Assembly: GCF_001414055.1 (NCBI RefSeq)
Contig: NZ_CP013002.1
Span: forward strand, 1,488,001 to 1,552,000
Origin: Caulobacter henricii
Lineage (GTDB): Bacteria; Pseudomonadota; Alphaproteobacteria; Caulobacterales; Caulobacteraceae
Direction of reading: 5' to 3'
DNA: 64,000 nucleotides
Shown piece after piece: positions 27,346 to 36,528 of the stretch. A program made the position numbers and the translations under genes. A model generated the notes under the pieces. It saw nothing but the letters and a program-made list of their open reading frames with translations. It searched no databases and was not told where the DNA came from. Position 1 is the stretch's first letter. Each line of letters starts with the position of its first letter.

Positions 27346-28740
27346 CTAAGTTCCCATCTCGGACGGCGCGTACTTCTCGCGCATCGTGACCAGTTCCTCG
27401 GCCAGGGTCGGGTGGACCGCGCAGGTGGAGTCCCACTGAGGTTTGGTGACGCCCATCTTTAGCGCGATCGCTGCCATCTGGATGATCTCAGGGGAGTCAG
27501 GCCCAACTACGTGGACACCCACGATCCGCTCGTCATCTTGCTTGACGACGAGTTTGACGAGGCACCGTTCCTGGCCACCGTAGAAGGTGGCTTTCATGGG
27601 CCGGAAGACGGAGCGATAGATGTCGACCTTGCCATAAGCCTGACGAGCTTGGGCTTCGCTCATGCCGACCGAGCCTACCGGCGGCTGCGAGAAAACGGCG
27701 GAGGCGACCATGTCATGATCAAAGGTGGTGGGGTTGTCGTAGAACTCGGTCTGGGCAAAGGCGGCACCCTCACGGATCGCCACGGGCGTCAGATTGATCC
27801 GGTCTGTGACATCGCCCACAGCCCAGATGCTGTCGATATTCGTTCGGGAGAATGCATCGACGGCGACGGCGCCCTTGTCGTTCAGGCTCACGCCGGCCTG
27901 CTCCAGACCGAGGCCCTGTGTGTAGGGCTCACGGCCTGTAGCGAACATCACCGCGCTGGTTTCGAAGGTCAGGTCGTTGCTCAGAGTGCTCAGCAGGCGG
28001 CCGTCATCCAGCATCTCGATGCTCCTGTGGGAGCAGCCCAGGACAACCTTGATTCCGCGCTTCTCCAGTTCGTCGGCCAGGTGCATTCGCACGTCGTCGT
28101 CGAAGCCGCGGAGGATGTTGGCTCCGCGATAGAGAAGCGTTGTTTCGACGCCCAAGCCGTTGAAGATCCCGGCAAACTCGACAGCGATGTAGCCGCCGCC
28201 TACTACCAGTACGCTCTTGGGCAGGGTTGATAGATGGAAGGCCTCGTCTGACGTGATCCCAAGCTCCGCGCCTGGAAAGTTGGGGCGAACAGGGCGGCCG
28301 CCCGTTGCCACCAGGATCTTGCGAGCGGTGTAGATCCCAGCGTCGTCACTACCCTCCTTGGCCAGGACTTCGACGGTGTGAGCGTCAAGGATCTGAGCGC
28401 GACCGTGCAGGAGACTAGCTCCAGCTTTTTGCAGATTGGTGACATAGACGCCTGACAGCCGGGCGATCTCGACGTCTTTCTCCTGCAGGAACTTTGTCCA
28501 TTCGAAGCCCGCATCGCCAATAGACCAGCCATAGCCGGCGGCGGTTCTGAGCTGGCTCGAGACCTCACTGGCATAGACCATGAACTTTTTGGGAATGCAG
28601 CCACGTACGACGCATGTGCCGCCCACCCGATACTCTTCGGCCACAGCAACTTTGGCACCACTCATCGCCGCCACACGTGCCGCGCGCACACCACCGGAAC
28701 CGGCGCCGATCACAAACAGGTCGAAGTCATAGTCAGTCAT
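27346..28740 (-). CDS. gor: glutathione-disulfide reductase
   Basis: A 464-residue FAD flavoenzyme that reduces GSSG with NADPH. FAD fold GAGSGG (12-17). Redox disulfide Cys43/Cys48 in GGTCVVRGCIPKK. NADPH-binding GGGYIAVEFAGIFNGLG (about 175-191). The C-terminal active-site histidine lies in HPTLAEE. It is upstream of gshA on the same strand. The presence of this CVVRGC form separates it from dihydrolipoamide dehydrogenase (CLNVGC). Confidence 0.94.
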   Translation of the reverse strand: MTDYDFDLFVIGAGSGGVRAARVAAMSGAKVAVAEEYRVGGTCVVRGCIPKKFMVYASEVSSQLRTAAGYGWSIGDAGFEWTKFLQEKDVEIARLSGVYVTNLQKAGASLLHGRAQILDAHTVEVLAKEGSDDAGIYTARKILVATGGRPVRPNFPGAELGITSDEAFHLSTLPKSVLVVGGGYIAVEFAGIFNGLGVETTLLYRGANILRGFDDDVRMHLADELEKRGIKVVLGCSHRSIEMLDDGRLLSTLSNDLTFETSAVMFATGREPYTQGLGLEQAGVSLNDKGAVAVDAFSRTNIDSIWAVGDVTDRINLTPVAIREGAAFAQTEFYDNPTTFDHDMVASAVFSQPPVGSVGMSEAQARQAYGKVDIYRSVFRPMKATFYGGQERCLVKLVVKQDDERIVGVHVVGPDSPEIIQMAAIALKMGVTKPQWDSTCAVHPTLAEELVTMREKYAPSEMGT

Positions 28741-29059
28741 TGAGCACCTGTTTGCCTGCGTTCACACCAAGTCGAGAGTCCACCCTCAAGGGCTGGTCTG
28801 CGCGGTACGCGCCGTATCTCGACGGAGCATCGGCATGCCATGAGGATACGGTCCGTCGTCGATCGCGAGGTCAGCATGGCCAGGCGCGCGAAGGCGGCTT
28901 CGATAACAATTTCCGGCAGGCTGGCCTCCAGCGCCATCCTGCTTTTGCGCAATAGTGCCTTTCGTCAGGCGGAGCACTGGCGGTGCCGGGCTAGCCCACT
29001 GGACGGTGCTGGCCTGTGTAGGGCTTCATTTGACCAAGGCTATCTCTGGCCTGAGCTGA
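28741..29059. other. 319-bp gap between gor and the iron-sulfur reductase gene
   Basis: Should hold the gor promoter on the minus strand near 28750-28850. I see no gene, repeat or clear operator. Confidence 0.4.
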
Positions 29060-31171
29060 CTAGACGTCGAGGACAATCGATACAGAGGCGTCATCGTCAC
29101 TACGGCTCGGTACAGCGCTGCAGATCAGGACTTCATCATCTTCACAGGGCGCAGTCGGGTTGTTCACATAATCGACCGAGCCCTGGATCAGCTTAACCGC
29201 GCACACTCCGCACGTACCCGACCGGCAACTATGAATGGGCTTGAGGCCCTCGCGTTCGGCCAGTTCGAGAAGTGTTCCTTCGCCAGACCGCCATGTCGCG
29301 CGCTTGCCGCTCGCCTGGAACTCCACCTCTGCTGCATGACCGTCAGCCTTAGCCGCCGCGCCAGATGAGGGAGGCGTTGCTTTCGAACCGAGAGATGCCC
29401 CTACAGCAGCAGGCTTGATCGCGGCGGGGCCAAATGCCTCCGAATGGATACGCTCTGGGCGTACACCCATCCCCAGCAGGCCTTTTGACAGGGCATCCAT
29501 AAACGGCGGCGGCCCGCAGAGGTAGAACTCGTAGTCGTCGAAAGGCAGCTTGGCCTTCAGCAGATCGAGGTTCACCCAACCATTGACGTCGTAGTCGCGC
29601 CCCAAGACATCACCTGGCAACGGCTCATTGTAGGCCGTGACTATGGTCAGGTTGCTATGCCTTGAGCTCTTGTCGATCATGTGGTGGCGGAAGGCATGGT
29701 CCAGGCTGTTGCGAGCGCCATGGAAGAACCAAAGGCGCTGTTGCGAGCGGCTGCGGCCATTATTGACGAGTATCCGATTGATCATGGCGATCATCGGCGT
29801 AACCCCAATACCTGCCGAGAGCAGGACGGCCGGCCGCGGCGCGGCCTCGTCAAAAACAAAGTCTCCACGGGGGGGGAGAAGTTCCACCACATCACCGATC
29901 TTCAGCTGGTGGACTGCTTCCGAAAAACGGCCCTGCCGCTTGACGCTTATGCGGTAGCTTGAACCATTGGCTGCGTCAGAAACCGTATATGGGCGCAGGT
30001 CCTGGCTGCCATTTACGTTAAGGCGCACGAATATATGCTGCCCTGCTCTGTGCACGGGTACGCTTCCGCCATCCAGTGGCTTCAGGACAACCGATCTGAC
30101 AGTCTCGGTTTCAGGCTCCGCCCACGCAACGCGGAAGGGCCTGAATTCCTTCTTGCCCCAGCCGCTGGCATCCACAGCTTCCCATGACCCGGTTTTGTCC
30201 AGGTAGGGAGACGGTTCCACCTCTCCGACGGCGCGTATTGAAAGGCTGGCGGCAACTTTCACCGTTTCTACCACGGTGAACTGCAAGAGCCGCTCGGCAC
30301 CGGCAAAGCCGTCAACTTCGGGACCTTCCCAAATGATTTTGGCCGTTGCCGAGAGATGCCAAAGATCGCCGTTCGAAAAGTCGGGGAAGACCAGCCCGAC
30401 TCGCGGTTCGACGAGGATGTTGCCCAGGGTGTTGAACAGGAAGTTCCCCAGAAAATCCGGGATGGTGAGAACATCACCCTGAACGCGAACAAAGCCGGGT
30501 TTGCCGCCGCGATGGGAAACATCCACGCCATGAACGGGATCTTGTGCAGCCTTATCTGTGTGCGCCGAGGCGATGAAGAACGTGTCAGCGCTCGCCACGA
30601 GCGATGCGGCTTCACGGGATAGTCCAGCTGTTCGCTCGGGGGCGGCACGCTGGCTGATCAGTGCCTGGTCCACATGTTCGAAATTGCGACCCTGAATGTA
30701 CTGCGGGCAGTTGCCAAAGCTCTGGTCCACAGCGATCGAAAAGCCCTCGGGCCCTCGCGCCGAGATCCGACCGTTCATTCGGTTACGTCGCCGGGTGTGG
30801 AGCTCGATGCCGAGCAGCCCTACCGGTTGTCCCGTCGCCACGCCCTCTGCGGCAGGGTCGCCATGGGAAAATGTTGCAGCAATGGTTAGCTCGACTGGAG
30901 AGGGTGACTTGATGAAGCCAGGGGTGCCGTCAAGAAGCGTTGCCCAAGGCTGGCCCGAGACATCGCGCGACCCCAGGACGACAATGGGCAGTTGCTCGAA
31001 GAAGGTCCGATGCTGATCGGGCATCTGACCGCGGATGATCTTTCTGCCGGTTGCTTCAATCTTCGCCCTTAAGCCCAGGCGTTCCTGAAGCGCCTGTTCG
31101 CCCTCATGGAATGGAGAGCGGTCGTGGGGCCAACGCGTTGGATCGCCATATGTCACTGAAAGTTGCTCCAA
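29060..31171 (-). CDS. three-module reductase: PNPOx-like, FAD/NAD reductase, 2Fe-2S ferredoxin
   Basis: A 703-residue soluble fusion. Residues about 1-330 form a pyridoxamine-phosphate-oxidase-like flavin domain (PGFVRVQGD, FLGNFLFNTLGNI). Residues 345-575 form a ferredoxin-reductase module: RPYTVS binds FAD, LSAGIGVTPM and YLCGPPPFMDALSKGL bind NAD. After a Ala/Ser-rich linker, the plant-type 2Fe-2S domain (about 610-703) has CRSGTCGVC plus a later Cys. It resembles a self-sufficient electron-transfer enzyme; the substrate is unknown. A GST gene lies just upstream on the same strand. Confidence 0.88.
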   Translation of the reverse strand: MEQLSVTYGDPTRWPHDRSPFHEGEQALQERLGLRAKIEATGRKIIRGQMPDQHRTFFEQLPIVVLGSRDVSGQPWATLLDGTPGFIKSPSPVELTIAATFSHGDPAAEGVATGQPVGLLGIELHTRRRNRMNGRISARGPEGFSIAVDQSFGNCPQYIQGRNFEHVDQALISQRAAPERTAGLSREAASLVASADTFFIASAHTDKAAQDPVHGVDVSHRGGKPGFVRVQGDVLTIPDFLGNFLFNTLGNILVEPRVGLVFPDFSNGDLWHLSATAKIIWEGPEVDGFAGAERLLQFTVVETVKVAASLSIRAVGEVEPSPYLDKTGSWEAVDASGWGKKEFRPFRVAWAEPETETVRSVVLKPLDGGSVPVHRAGQHIFVRLNVNGSQDLRPYTVSDAANGSSYRISVKRQGRFSEAVHQLKIGDVVELLPPRGDFVFDEAAPRPAVLLSAGIGVTPMIAMINRILVNNGRSRSQQRLWFFHGARNSLDHAFRHHMIDKSSRHSNLTIVTAYNEPLPGDVLGRDYDVNGWVNLDLLKAKLPFDDYEFYLCGPPPFMDALSKGLLGMGVRPERIHSEAFGPAAIKPAAVGASLGSKATPPSSGAAAKADGHAAEVEFQASGKRATWRSGEGTLLELAEREGLKPIHSCRSGTCGVCAVKLIQGSVDYVNNPTAPCEDDEVLICSAVPSRSDDDASVSIVLDV

Positions 31172-31335
31172 TGGCGGTACCAGCGCGCCAGCCCCATCTC
31201 CGGGCTAGCAGGGTGTACCAGTTGCCAGACAATCCAGCCGAAGGGCCTGGAACTCTTGTTGGGATAACGGCGCTAGGGTTTCGCGCCGATCAACACGCTG
31301 AAAGAAATTCAACAGTTGCCGGCCCAGACGCGTGA

Positions 31336-31947
31336 TCATTTGACCAGACCGACCGGGGTGCTTTGCATCGGCACGAAGCCCGAAAGCGTCTCGACGCGCG
31401 CCAGCCAGGCTACAACGTTCTTGTAGCTGTCCAGGGCTACGTTGCCCTCCGGTGCGTGGGCCACGTAGGTATAGGCCGCCACGTCAGCGATGGTGGGGCT
31501 GTTGCCGGCCAGGAAGTCCGACTTGGCCAGTTCGGCGTCCATCACCTGGAGAATGGCATGGGCGCGAGCGATGACTTCGGTTGCGTTGAGACCCGCGCCA
31601 AACACGGTGATCAGTCGCGCCGCCGCCGGACCGGAGGCGATCTGGCCTGCAGCGATCGACAGCCAGCGCTGCACCTTGGCGGCAGTCGCAGCGTCTTCAG
31701 GAAGCCAGTCGGTGCGCTCGAACTTCTTGGCCAGGTAGACGAGGATCGCATTGGAGTCCGCGACGACAACATCGCCGTCCTTCAGGACGGGGACTTGGCC
31801 CAGGGAATTGAGCTCAAGGAAGTCGGCTTGCTTGTGAGCGCCCTTGCGCAGGTCAACCTCGACGAACTCAGCCGGGGCTCCGATCAGGGACAGGAAGAGT
31901 TCGACGCGGTGGGAGTGGCCCGACAGCGGGAAGCGGTAGAATTGCAT
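31336..31947 (-). CDS. glutathione S-transferase
   Basis: A 203-residue GST. The N-terminal thioredoxin-like domain ([16 protein letters not shown], with [11 protein letters not shown] and the [11 protein letters not shown] glutathione-binding segment) is followed by an all-helical domain ([13 protein letters not shown]). GGAGAA precedes the ATG at 31947. It is 164 bp upstream of the flavin/iron-sulfur reductase on the same strand and close to gor and gshA. Ser9/Ser12 near the N-terminus may be the activating residue. Confidence 0.9.
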   Translation of the reverse strand: MQFYRFPLSGHSHRVELFLSLIGAPAEFVEVDLRKGAHKQADFLELNSLGQVPVLKDGDVVVADSNAILVYLAKKFERTDWLPEDAATAAKVQRWLSIAAGQIASGPAAARLITVFGAGLNATEVIARAHAILQVMDAELAKSDFLAGNSPTIADVAAYTYVAHAPEGNVALDSYKNVVAWLARVETLSGFVPMQSTPVGLVK

Positions 31948-32229
31948 GGATGTTCTCCGTGTTGAAAACTTACCCTTGCAACATGACGGCTGGGGTCCCG
32001 ACGCTGAACGGTCGAAATCCGGAAGGGCCGATTCCAATCTGCGCAATAAACGTCGTGGCTCGGCGACGGTCTTAGCCCCGCCCCTTCGCGGCGTGCTTGA
32101 TCGACTTGAAACACTGCTTTGCAGAAACGTTAGCTAATCTTCGATGGGGATTGGTCCCAGGATGATCCTCCCTGACTTCACGCAAGAGTCCGGCTTCCGC
32201 GGGGGCTGGTAGACGGTGGCGTTTTTCCG

Positions 32230-32787
32230 ATGACCAAAGCTCTGCCAGACATAGTCGGGCCTGACCTGAACCTTCTATTCTGCGGCCTGAATCCGGGCCT
32301 GACTGCTGCCGCTACGGGGCGGCACTTTGCCGGACGGGGAAACCGGTTCTGGAAGGTCCTCCACCTTTCGGGTTTCACACCACGGCTTCTGACCCCCGAA
32401 CAGGACCTCGAACTCCTGAAGTATGGCTTAGGGCTGACGTGCGTTGTCGACCGCCCGACTGCTGAGGCGCGTGAGGTTCGGGACGAGGAGTTTGTTCGCG
32501 CAGCTCAAGACGTTGAACTGCGCGTGCGAGCGGCGAACCCGCGATATGTGGCCTTCCTTGGAAAGCAGGCTTACGCAGCTATCCTGGGCAACACGGCTAT
32601 CGAATGGGGTGAGCAGTCCCGGACTTTCGGTGGCTGTAAGGTCTGGTTGCTGCCCAATCCCAGTGGCCGTAATCGTGCGTTCAGCACATCCGAGCTCGTT
32701 TCGGCCTATGCAGCGCTTTGTCGCGCCTGTTTACGGCCAAACCTGCTCGCACCAGAACTTTCGATAGGTTTATCAGGCCCCGATTAG
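32230..32787 (+). CDS. mug: G/U(T) mismatch-specific DNA glycosylase
   Basis: A 185-residue uracil-DNA glycosylase superfamily member that removes uracil or ethenocytosine opposite guanine. The motif CGLNPG (18-23) is the MUG-type active-site loop with the Asn; the second motif NPSGRN (about 139-144) contacts the strand. Its 3' end overlaps the convergent chemoreceptor-like gene by 15 bp. Confidence 0.92.
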   Translation: MTKALPDIVGPDLNLLFCGLNPGLTAAATGRHFAGRGNRFWKVLHLSGFTPRLLTPEQDLELLKYGLGLTCVVDRPTAEAREVRDEEFVRAAQDVELRVRAANPRYVAFLGKQAYAAILGNTAIEWGEQSRTFGGCKVWLLPNPSGRNRAFSTSELVSAYAALCRACLRPNLLAPELSIGLSGPD

Positions 32788-33489
32788 ATTTCGCCTGATG
32801 GTCGAGGTGATGCTTTTGACTTCGCCACTGAGGCCGTTGACCTCGTTGGCGATTAACGCGAACGCGCGGCCGGATTCACCCGAGCGTGCAGCCTGGATCG
32901 TTGCGTTGATTGAGATCATGTAGACGGAGTTGTTGAGGCGATCGAGGTCCGCTAGCCAGCCGGTCAGCCTACTTCTTCCCTCGTCTGAGACGCGCGAAAG
33001 CTCTGCTGTAAATTGCTCGACCAGCGCGTTCATCCGTTCGAGCAAGGTGATCGAGACAAACTCAGACAGTTCGAACAGAGCCTCATTCTTGCCCTCACGA
33101 GCCCGCATGGCGCGGATTAGCTGGTCGCAATCCGTGGAGAAGCGCCCAGCGGTTTCATCGAACACCGCACGGTGGGGAGCTAGGAACTGACTGAGGTAGA
33201 CGAAGAGTTCCTTTTTGACGGCAAAGACGCCTGGATCAGTCGTGAAGCCTCTGACCAAGGTGTCAAATTCGCTCAGGGTTTGTTGCGCGCGGTCGATTAA
33301 ACTCGACCGCGCCGAGCCTTCTCGCGACTGTGCGAGCGCCAGAAACATCACTGCGCGGTGCGGGAAGAACCGTAGTCGAGCGCCCTGGTTGGTGAGATGG
33401 CCAAGCAGGCCCCGCCATTCTGCGCGTCGTTCTTCGGGGAGCTCAATATTGCGCGGCGACGGCGCATCGTTCTTCACGGGCGGAGCCAT
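32773..33489 (-). CDS. soluble protein with a short methyl-accepting-chemotaxis signalling segment
   Basis: A 238-residue cytoplasmic protein with no membrane helix. The C-terminal INATIQAARSGESGRAF and LIANEVNGLSGEVKSI match the conserved tip of chemoreceptor signalling hairpins, but the protein ends about 20 residues later, far short of a full hairpin. The N-terminal 170 residues are helical and unrecognised. It may be a regulator that docks on CheA/CheW-like partners, or a sensor with a minimal output module. It lies 9 bp downstream of cynS, probably co-transcribed. Confidence 0.75.
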   Translation of the reverse strand: MAPPVKNDAPSPRNIELPEERRAEWRGLLGHLTNQGARLRFFPHRAVMFLALAQSREGSARSSLIDRAQQTLSEFDTLVRGFTTDPGVFAVKKELFVYLSQFLAPHRAVFDETAGRFSTDCDQLIRAMRAREGKNEALFELSEFVSITLLERMNALVEQFTAELSRVSDEGRSRLTGWLADLDRLNNSVYMISINATIQAARSGESGRAFALIANEVNGLSGEVKSITSTIRRNLIGA

Positions 33490-33498
33490 GTTCGGTCC

Positions 33499-33978
33499 TC
33501 AATCCAGCATCACGGAGAACGCGGCGTCGTGATCCGTCTCGTAGTATTTGAAGGGTAGAAACTTGCCGCTCATCACCAGCCGCACGCGATCACCTTTGGG
33601 GTCGATCTGGCGACCGAGATCGAGGTTGAAATCGATGGCAGACATTATGCCGTCGCCAAACTCTTCCTCGATCAGCGCTTTCCAAGCCGGCCCATTGACC
33701 ATCAGCAGCTCATAGAAGCGGTAGAGCAAAGGATCGGTGGGCGGCATGGGCATGCCGCGGTTCGGGACCTCGCCCAGCATTTTGATCTCGTCACTAGTGA
33801 GCGCGAGAAAGGTGCCAACCTTGACCGCTGCGTCTGGCCCCAGCCTCATTTGGCCCAACAGGGCACCGACAGTCAGGACGGGGGAAAGTGGCAGGGCGTG
33901 GGCGCAGATGTCGCTCCACTTCAGGTCCCGCTGGCGCTTGATATCCAGTATCTTTTCGGTCAGCCCATCACGCGTCAC
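33499..33978 (-). CDS. cynS: cyanate hydratase (cyanase)
   Basis: A 159-residue enzyme (E. coli 156) that uses bicarbonate to convert cyanate to ammonia and CO2. The N-terminal helical domain is followed by the conserved catalytic region: YRFYELL supplies the Arg and Glu, and FGDGIMSAIDF the active-site Ser. Decameric in known examples. No cynT or cynR neighbour; the next gene in the same direction is the chemoreceptor-like protein. Confidence 0.95.
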   Translation of the reverse strand: MTRDGLTEKILDIKRQRDLKWSDICAHALPLSPVLTVGALLGQMRLGPDAAVKVGTFLALTSDEIKMLGEVPNRGMPMPPTDPLLYRFYELLMVNGPAWKALIEEEFGDGIMSAIDFNLDLGRQIDPKGDRVRLVMSGKFLPFKYYETDHDAAFSVMLD

Positions 33979-34419
33979 GTGTCACCTATTCCTGTCAGAG
34001 CGCCCGTACGGTTGGATCTGCCGGTAGCGGAGCTTTCGGAGCGATGACGGGCCGCCGGCCACGCACCAACTTCGCGCCAGGCCTCTCCGGAGGGCGGGAA
34101 TTTTGAGAGTCGCGGCGTATCGCGAGAAGTCATCGCTTACTGACTTGCAGTCTCGGTGGTTCGCTCAGCGATCGGAATAAGGTTATTCCGGAACACACCA
34201 TTCCAGAATTCGCAGTGGCCCAGTGAGCGCCTGAGCCTTCATTTTGTTGAACCCATCGGATCAGGCCGGTTGGGACGATGTGTGGCGCGAGCGGAGAGGA
34301 TGAGAACGTGACGGGCTTTGCGGTTCGGTCAGAGTTTGGCGCCCAGGTAGGTGCGGTGGCCGAAGGTCAAGCAGCTCGAAGCCATTCTCGAAACCGTCGA
34401 CAGGCGGCGTGATGTCAGG
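33979..34419. promoter_or_regulatory. divergent spacer between cynS and the methyltransferase
   Basis: Holds an 18-bp dyad CGGAATAAGGTTATTCCG at 34173-34190 (8-bp perfect arms around GG), 195 bp upstream of cynS. Part of 34260-34419 may be decayed coding sequence from the methyltransferase N-terminus. Confidence 0.45.
34173..34190. promoter_or_regulatory. 18-bp inverted repeat, possible operator
   Basis: CGGAATAA and TTATTCCG pair perfectly around GG. Dyads of this size bind TetR- or MarR-like dimers. No regulator gene is adjacent, so its partner is unknown. Confidence 0.4.
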
Positions 34420-34959
34420 ATGGTCGATACGCTTGAATACGACATTCCGCAGCAGCTCGTTGCCATGCTGGACGGTTGCGCAGACACCTACATGGAAGCG
34501 CTCGACCTGGGATGTGGCGCGGGCCAAGTGCTCGCCGCCCTTGAGAGGCGGGTGGGGCGCGCTACCGGGGTTGATACCTCCGGAACTTTGTTGGAGCGCG
34601 CGGCGCAATGTGGATACGACGCACTGACCCAGGACGATGTTCTGGAGTTCTGCGAGAAATGTCAGACGCGATTTGACTTGGTGCTTGCCACCAACGTGCT
34701 GAACTACTTCGGCGAATTGAACAGGTTGTTTTCGGAGATACACCGTCTGCTGGTGCCCGGCGGTCATTTCGCCTTTAGCGTTGAACGCGGCGACAGAAGT
34801 TGGGCTCTGCAGGAGTCAGGGCGGTTTAGCCACGGCTTGTCCTATCTCACCCAGTTGGCGCAGGAGCGTTTTGACGTCCTCGACTGTCGGATGGCTCGGA
34901 TCGGCAATGATGGGGGCAGGGCGGTGATTGGCCTGCTTCAGGTTTGGAGGCGTCTCTAA
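34420..34959 (+). CDS. class I SAM-dependent methyltransferase
   Basis: A 179-residue methyltransferase from the ATG at 34420. An in-frame GTG at 34351 would add 23 residues of poor similarity. Motif I is ALDLGCGAGQVLAALERR, with the acidic ribose-binding residue in ATGVDTS and motif III VPGGHFAFSVE. The start MVDTLEYDIPQQLVAML resembles the middle of longer TPR-methyltransferases, so N-terminal truncation is possible. Substrate unknown. It lies 360 bp upstream of the bufferin operon on the same strand. Confidence 0.8.
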   Translation: MVDTLEYDIPQQLVAMLDGCADTYMEALDLGCGAGQVLAALERRVGRATGVDTSGTLLERAAQCGYDALTQDDVLEFCEKCQTRFDLVLATNVLNYFGELNRLFSEIHRLLVPGGHFAFSVERGDRSWALQESGRFSHGLSYLTQLAQERFDVLDCRMARIGNDGGRAVIGLLQVWRRL

Positions 34960-35319
34960 CAGTGTGGGTCGCGCCTATCTCATGGGGCCAACTGTTACGC
35001 TCCCTGAAAGACACACTCTCTTTTTGCACATGTTATCGAGTGAGCGACCGCGGCCTATCTTGCACTTCGGCGCACAAGCCAAGTGAGAAAGGCTCGCGGA
35101 GCAAGGTGGGGGGCTGTTATCAAGTTACGGCCCTGACTTAATATAGAACCGCATTTATTAGCTGTGTTCGCTTAAATATTGGCGTCACGGCGATTTGTGA
35201 TGTGGAGCTAAATTGTTCCGCCTTGTCCAAAAATTGGACCTTTCTCCGTGGTCTTAGCGTCTGCGTGGCGGTCATTATGACTGTCGTTGCAAATCGCAAA
35301 ATTGACGATGGAGATTACA
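34960..35319 (+). promoter_or_regulatory. promoter region of the bufferin operon
   Basis: A 360-bp non-coding, AT-enriched region (especially 35140-35230). A short dyad TTGC/GCAA lies at about 35286-35298, just before the ribosome site. In Caulobacter, bufferin operons respond to metals through an ECF sigma factor or a two-component system; I do not see an unambiguous match to either site. Confidence 0.4.
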
Positions 35320-35613
35320 ATGTCGATAAGCCGTTCGGCCTTCCTGGCGGGTGTGCTCGCCGTTGCCCTGACCCCCGTGGTTGCTTCCGCCGCAGACCGC
35401 CCGGCCCGTGACAAGTGCTACGGAGTATCCCTTGCTGGATACAACGATTGCGCAGCGGGACCCGGGACCTCGTGTGCCGGAACATCCAAGGTCGACTACC
35501 AGGGCAATGCCTGGAAGCTGGTTCCCAAGGGCACTTGCACCACCATGAAGTCACCGACTTCGGCCACTGGCTTTGGCCAGCTCAGCCCCTTTACGGCCAA
35601 GCCGAAGGCTTAG
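35320..35613 (+). CDS. bufA: bufferin precursor peptide (DUF2282, BufA-like)
   Basis: A 97-residue exported precursor of a metal-binding RiPP. The signal peptide (1-24, VVASA) is uncleaved-leader-like and typical of bufferins. The core has Cys33, Cys44, Cys52 and Cys73 in [30 protein letters not shown] and PKGTC. In described bufferins the central pair is converted to 5-thiooxazoles and the outer pair forms a disulfide; the product chelates copper in the periplasm (family knowledge). GGAG six bases upstream selects the ATG at 35320. First of five coupled genes. Confidence 0.9.
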   Translation: MSISRSAFLAGVLAVALTPVVASAADRPARDKCYGVSLAGYNDCAAGPGTSCAGTSKVDYQGNAWKLVPKGTCTTMKSPTSATGFGQLSPFTAKPKA

Positions 35614-35616
35614 GTC

Positions 35617-36528
35617 TTGTCGCTTTTGCCTGAAAATCCAGCGCGTACTGTGCACCCTGGGCACCATGAGCGCACGGCCGGCGGCGGGCTTCCGCCCGCC
35701 GCCGTGGGCCTTGGCCTTCGACGCGAGCATGCCTCGGAATTGCTATCGCGTCGTGCCGAAGTTGGTTTCATTGAGGTACATGCTGAGAACTACATGGCAG
35801 CCGGCGGCGCAGCCCGGGACCTGCTAGAGCGGCTCTCTGCGATCTATCCGATTTCCCTGCATGGGGTGGCTCTCTCGCTCGGGGGGGTGGAACCGCCAGA
35901 CCGTGGACATCTGCTTGCTTTGAAAGAGCTCGTGGACTGGGTCCGTCCCGCCGCAGTCTCGGAACACTTGGCCTGGTCTGCTCATGATGGTGTCTATTTC
36001 AACGACCTGTTGCCGGTTTCCTACAGTTATGCCGCACTCGCGCGCATCAGCGATAACATCAATATAGTTCAAGATTTTATTGGTCGGGCGATCATGCTCG
36101 AGAATCCGGCCCGCTACTATCACCTGGCCGGGGGGGATATTGAGGAAACGGAGTTTCTTCAGAAATTATCCGAACGCACGGGCTGCGGGCTGCTACTGGA
36201 CATCAACAATGTCTTTGTTTCGGCTCAAAATCTTGGGTTTTCGGCGTCCAGGTACCTCGAAAACTTCCCGATTGATCTCATAGGTGAAATTCATCTCGCT
36301 GGACACGATAGCATCATCCTCGAGACAGGGGGACGAAAGCTGCTCGACAGTCATGGCGCGCCGATCTCTGATCCAGTCTGGGAGCTCTATTTCGACCTAC
36401 TGGCACGGATTGGGCCTCGCCCCACTCTAATCGAGCGCGATAACGACGTGCCACCCTTTGAGGAGCTCGTGTCTGAGCTGCGACGCGCTCGGCGGCTGCT
36501 GGGTCAGGTCGGCGGCGATCATGTCTGA
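35617..36528 (+). CDS. bufB: MNIO family enzyme (DUF692), BufB-like
   Basis: A 303-residue multinuclear non-heme iron-dependent oxidase of the MbnB/TglH/ChrH family, expected to modify precursor cysteines. Metal ligands are visible: the His in SLHGVALSLGG, EHLAW, LENPARYY, LLLDINNVFV, EIHLAGHD and ERDNDVPP. No ATG precedes the conserved VGLGLRREHASELL; the TTG at 35617, 3 bases after bufA and 8 bases from AAGG, is the best start, with GTG at 35650 or 35704 as alternatives. Overlaps bufC by 8 bp. Confidence 0.92.
   Translation: MSLLPENPARTVHPGHHERTAGGGLPPAAVGLGLRREHASELLSRRAEVGFIEVHAENYMAAGGAARDLLERLSAIYPISLHGVALSLGGVEPPDRGHLLALKELVDWVRPAAVSEHLAWSAHDGVYFNDLLPVSYSYAALARISDNINIVQDFIGRAIMLENPARYYHLAGGDIEETEFLQKLSERTGCGLLLDINNVFVSAQNLGFSASRYLENFPIDLIGEIHLAGHDSIILETGGRKLLDSHGAPISDPVWELYFDLLARIGPRPTLIERDNDVPPFEELVSELRRARRLLGQVGGDHV
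35679..35704 (+). promoter_or_regulatory. very stable hairpin at the bufA/bufB junction
   Basis: An 11-bp all-GC stem (35679-35689 with 35694-35704) closed by the tetraloop TTCC, 66 bases after the bufA stop. It would slow or partly stop readthrough and favour excess precursor over enzyme. No T-run follows. Confidence 0.55.
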
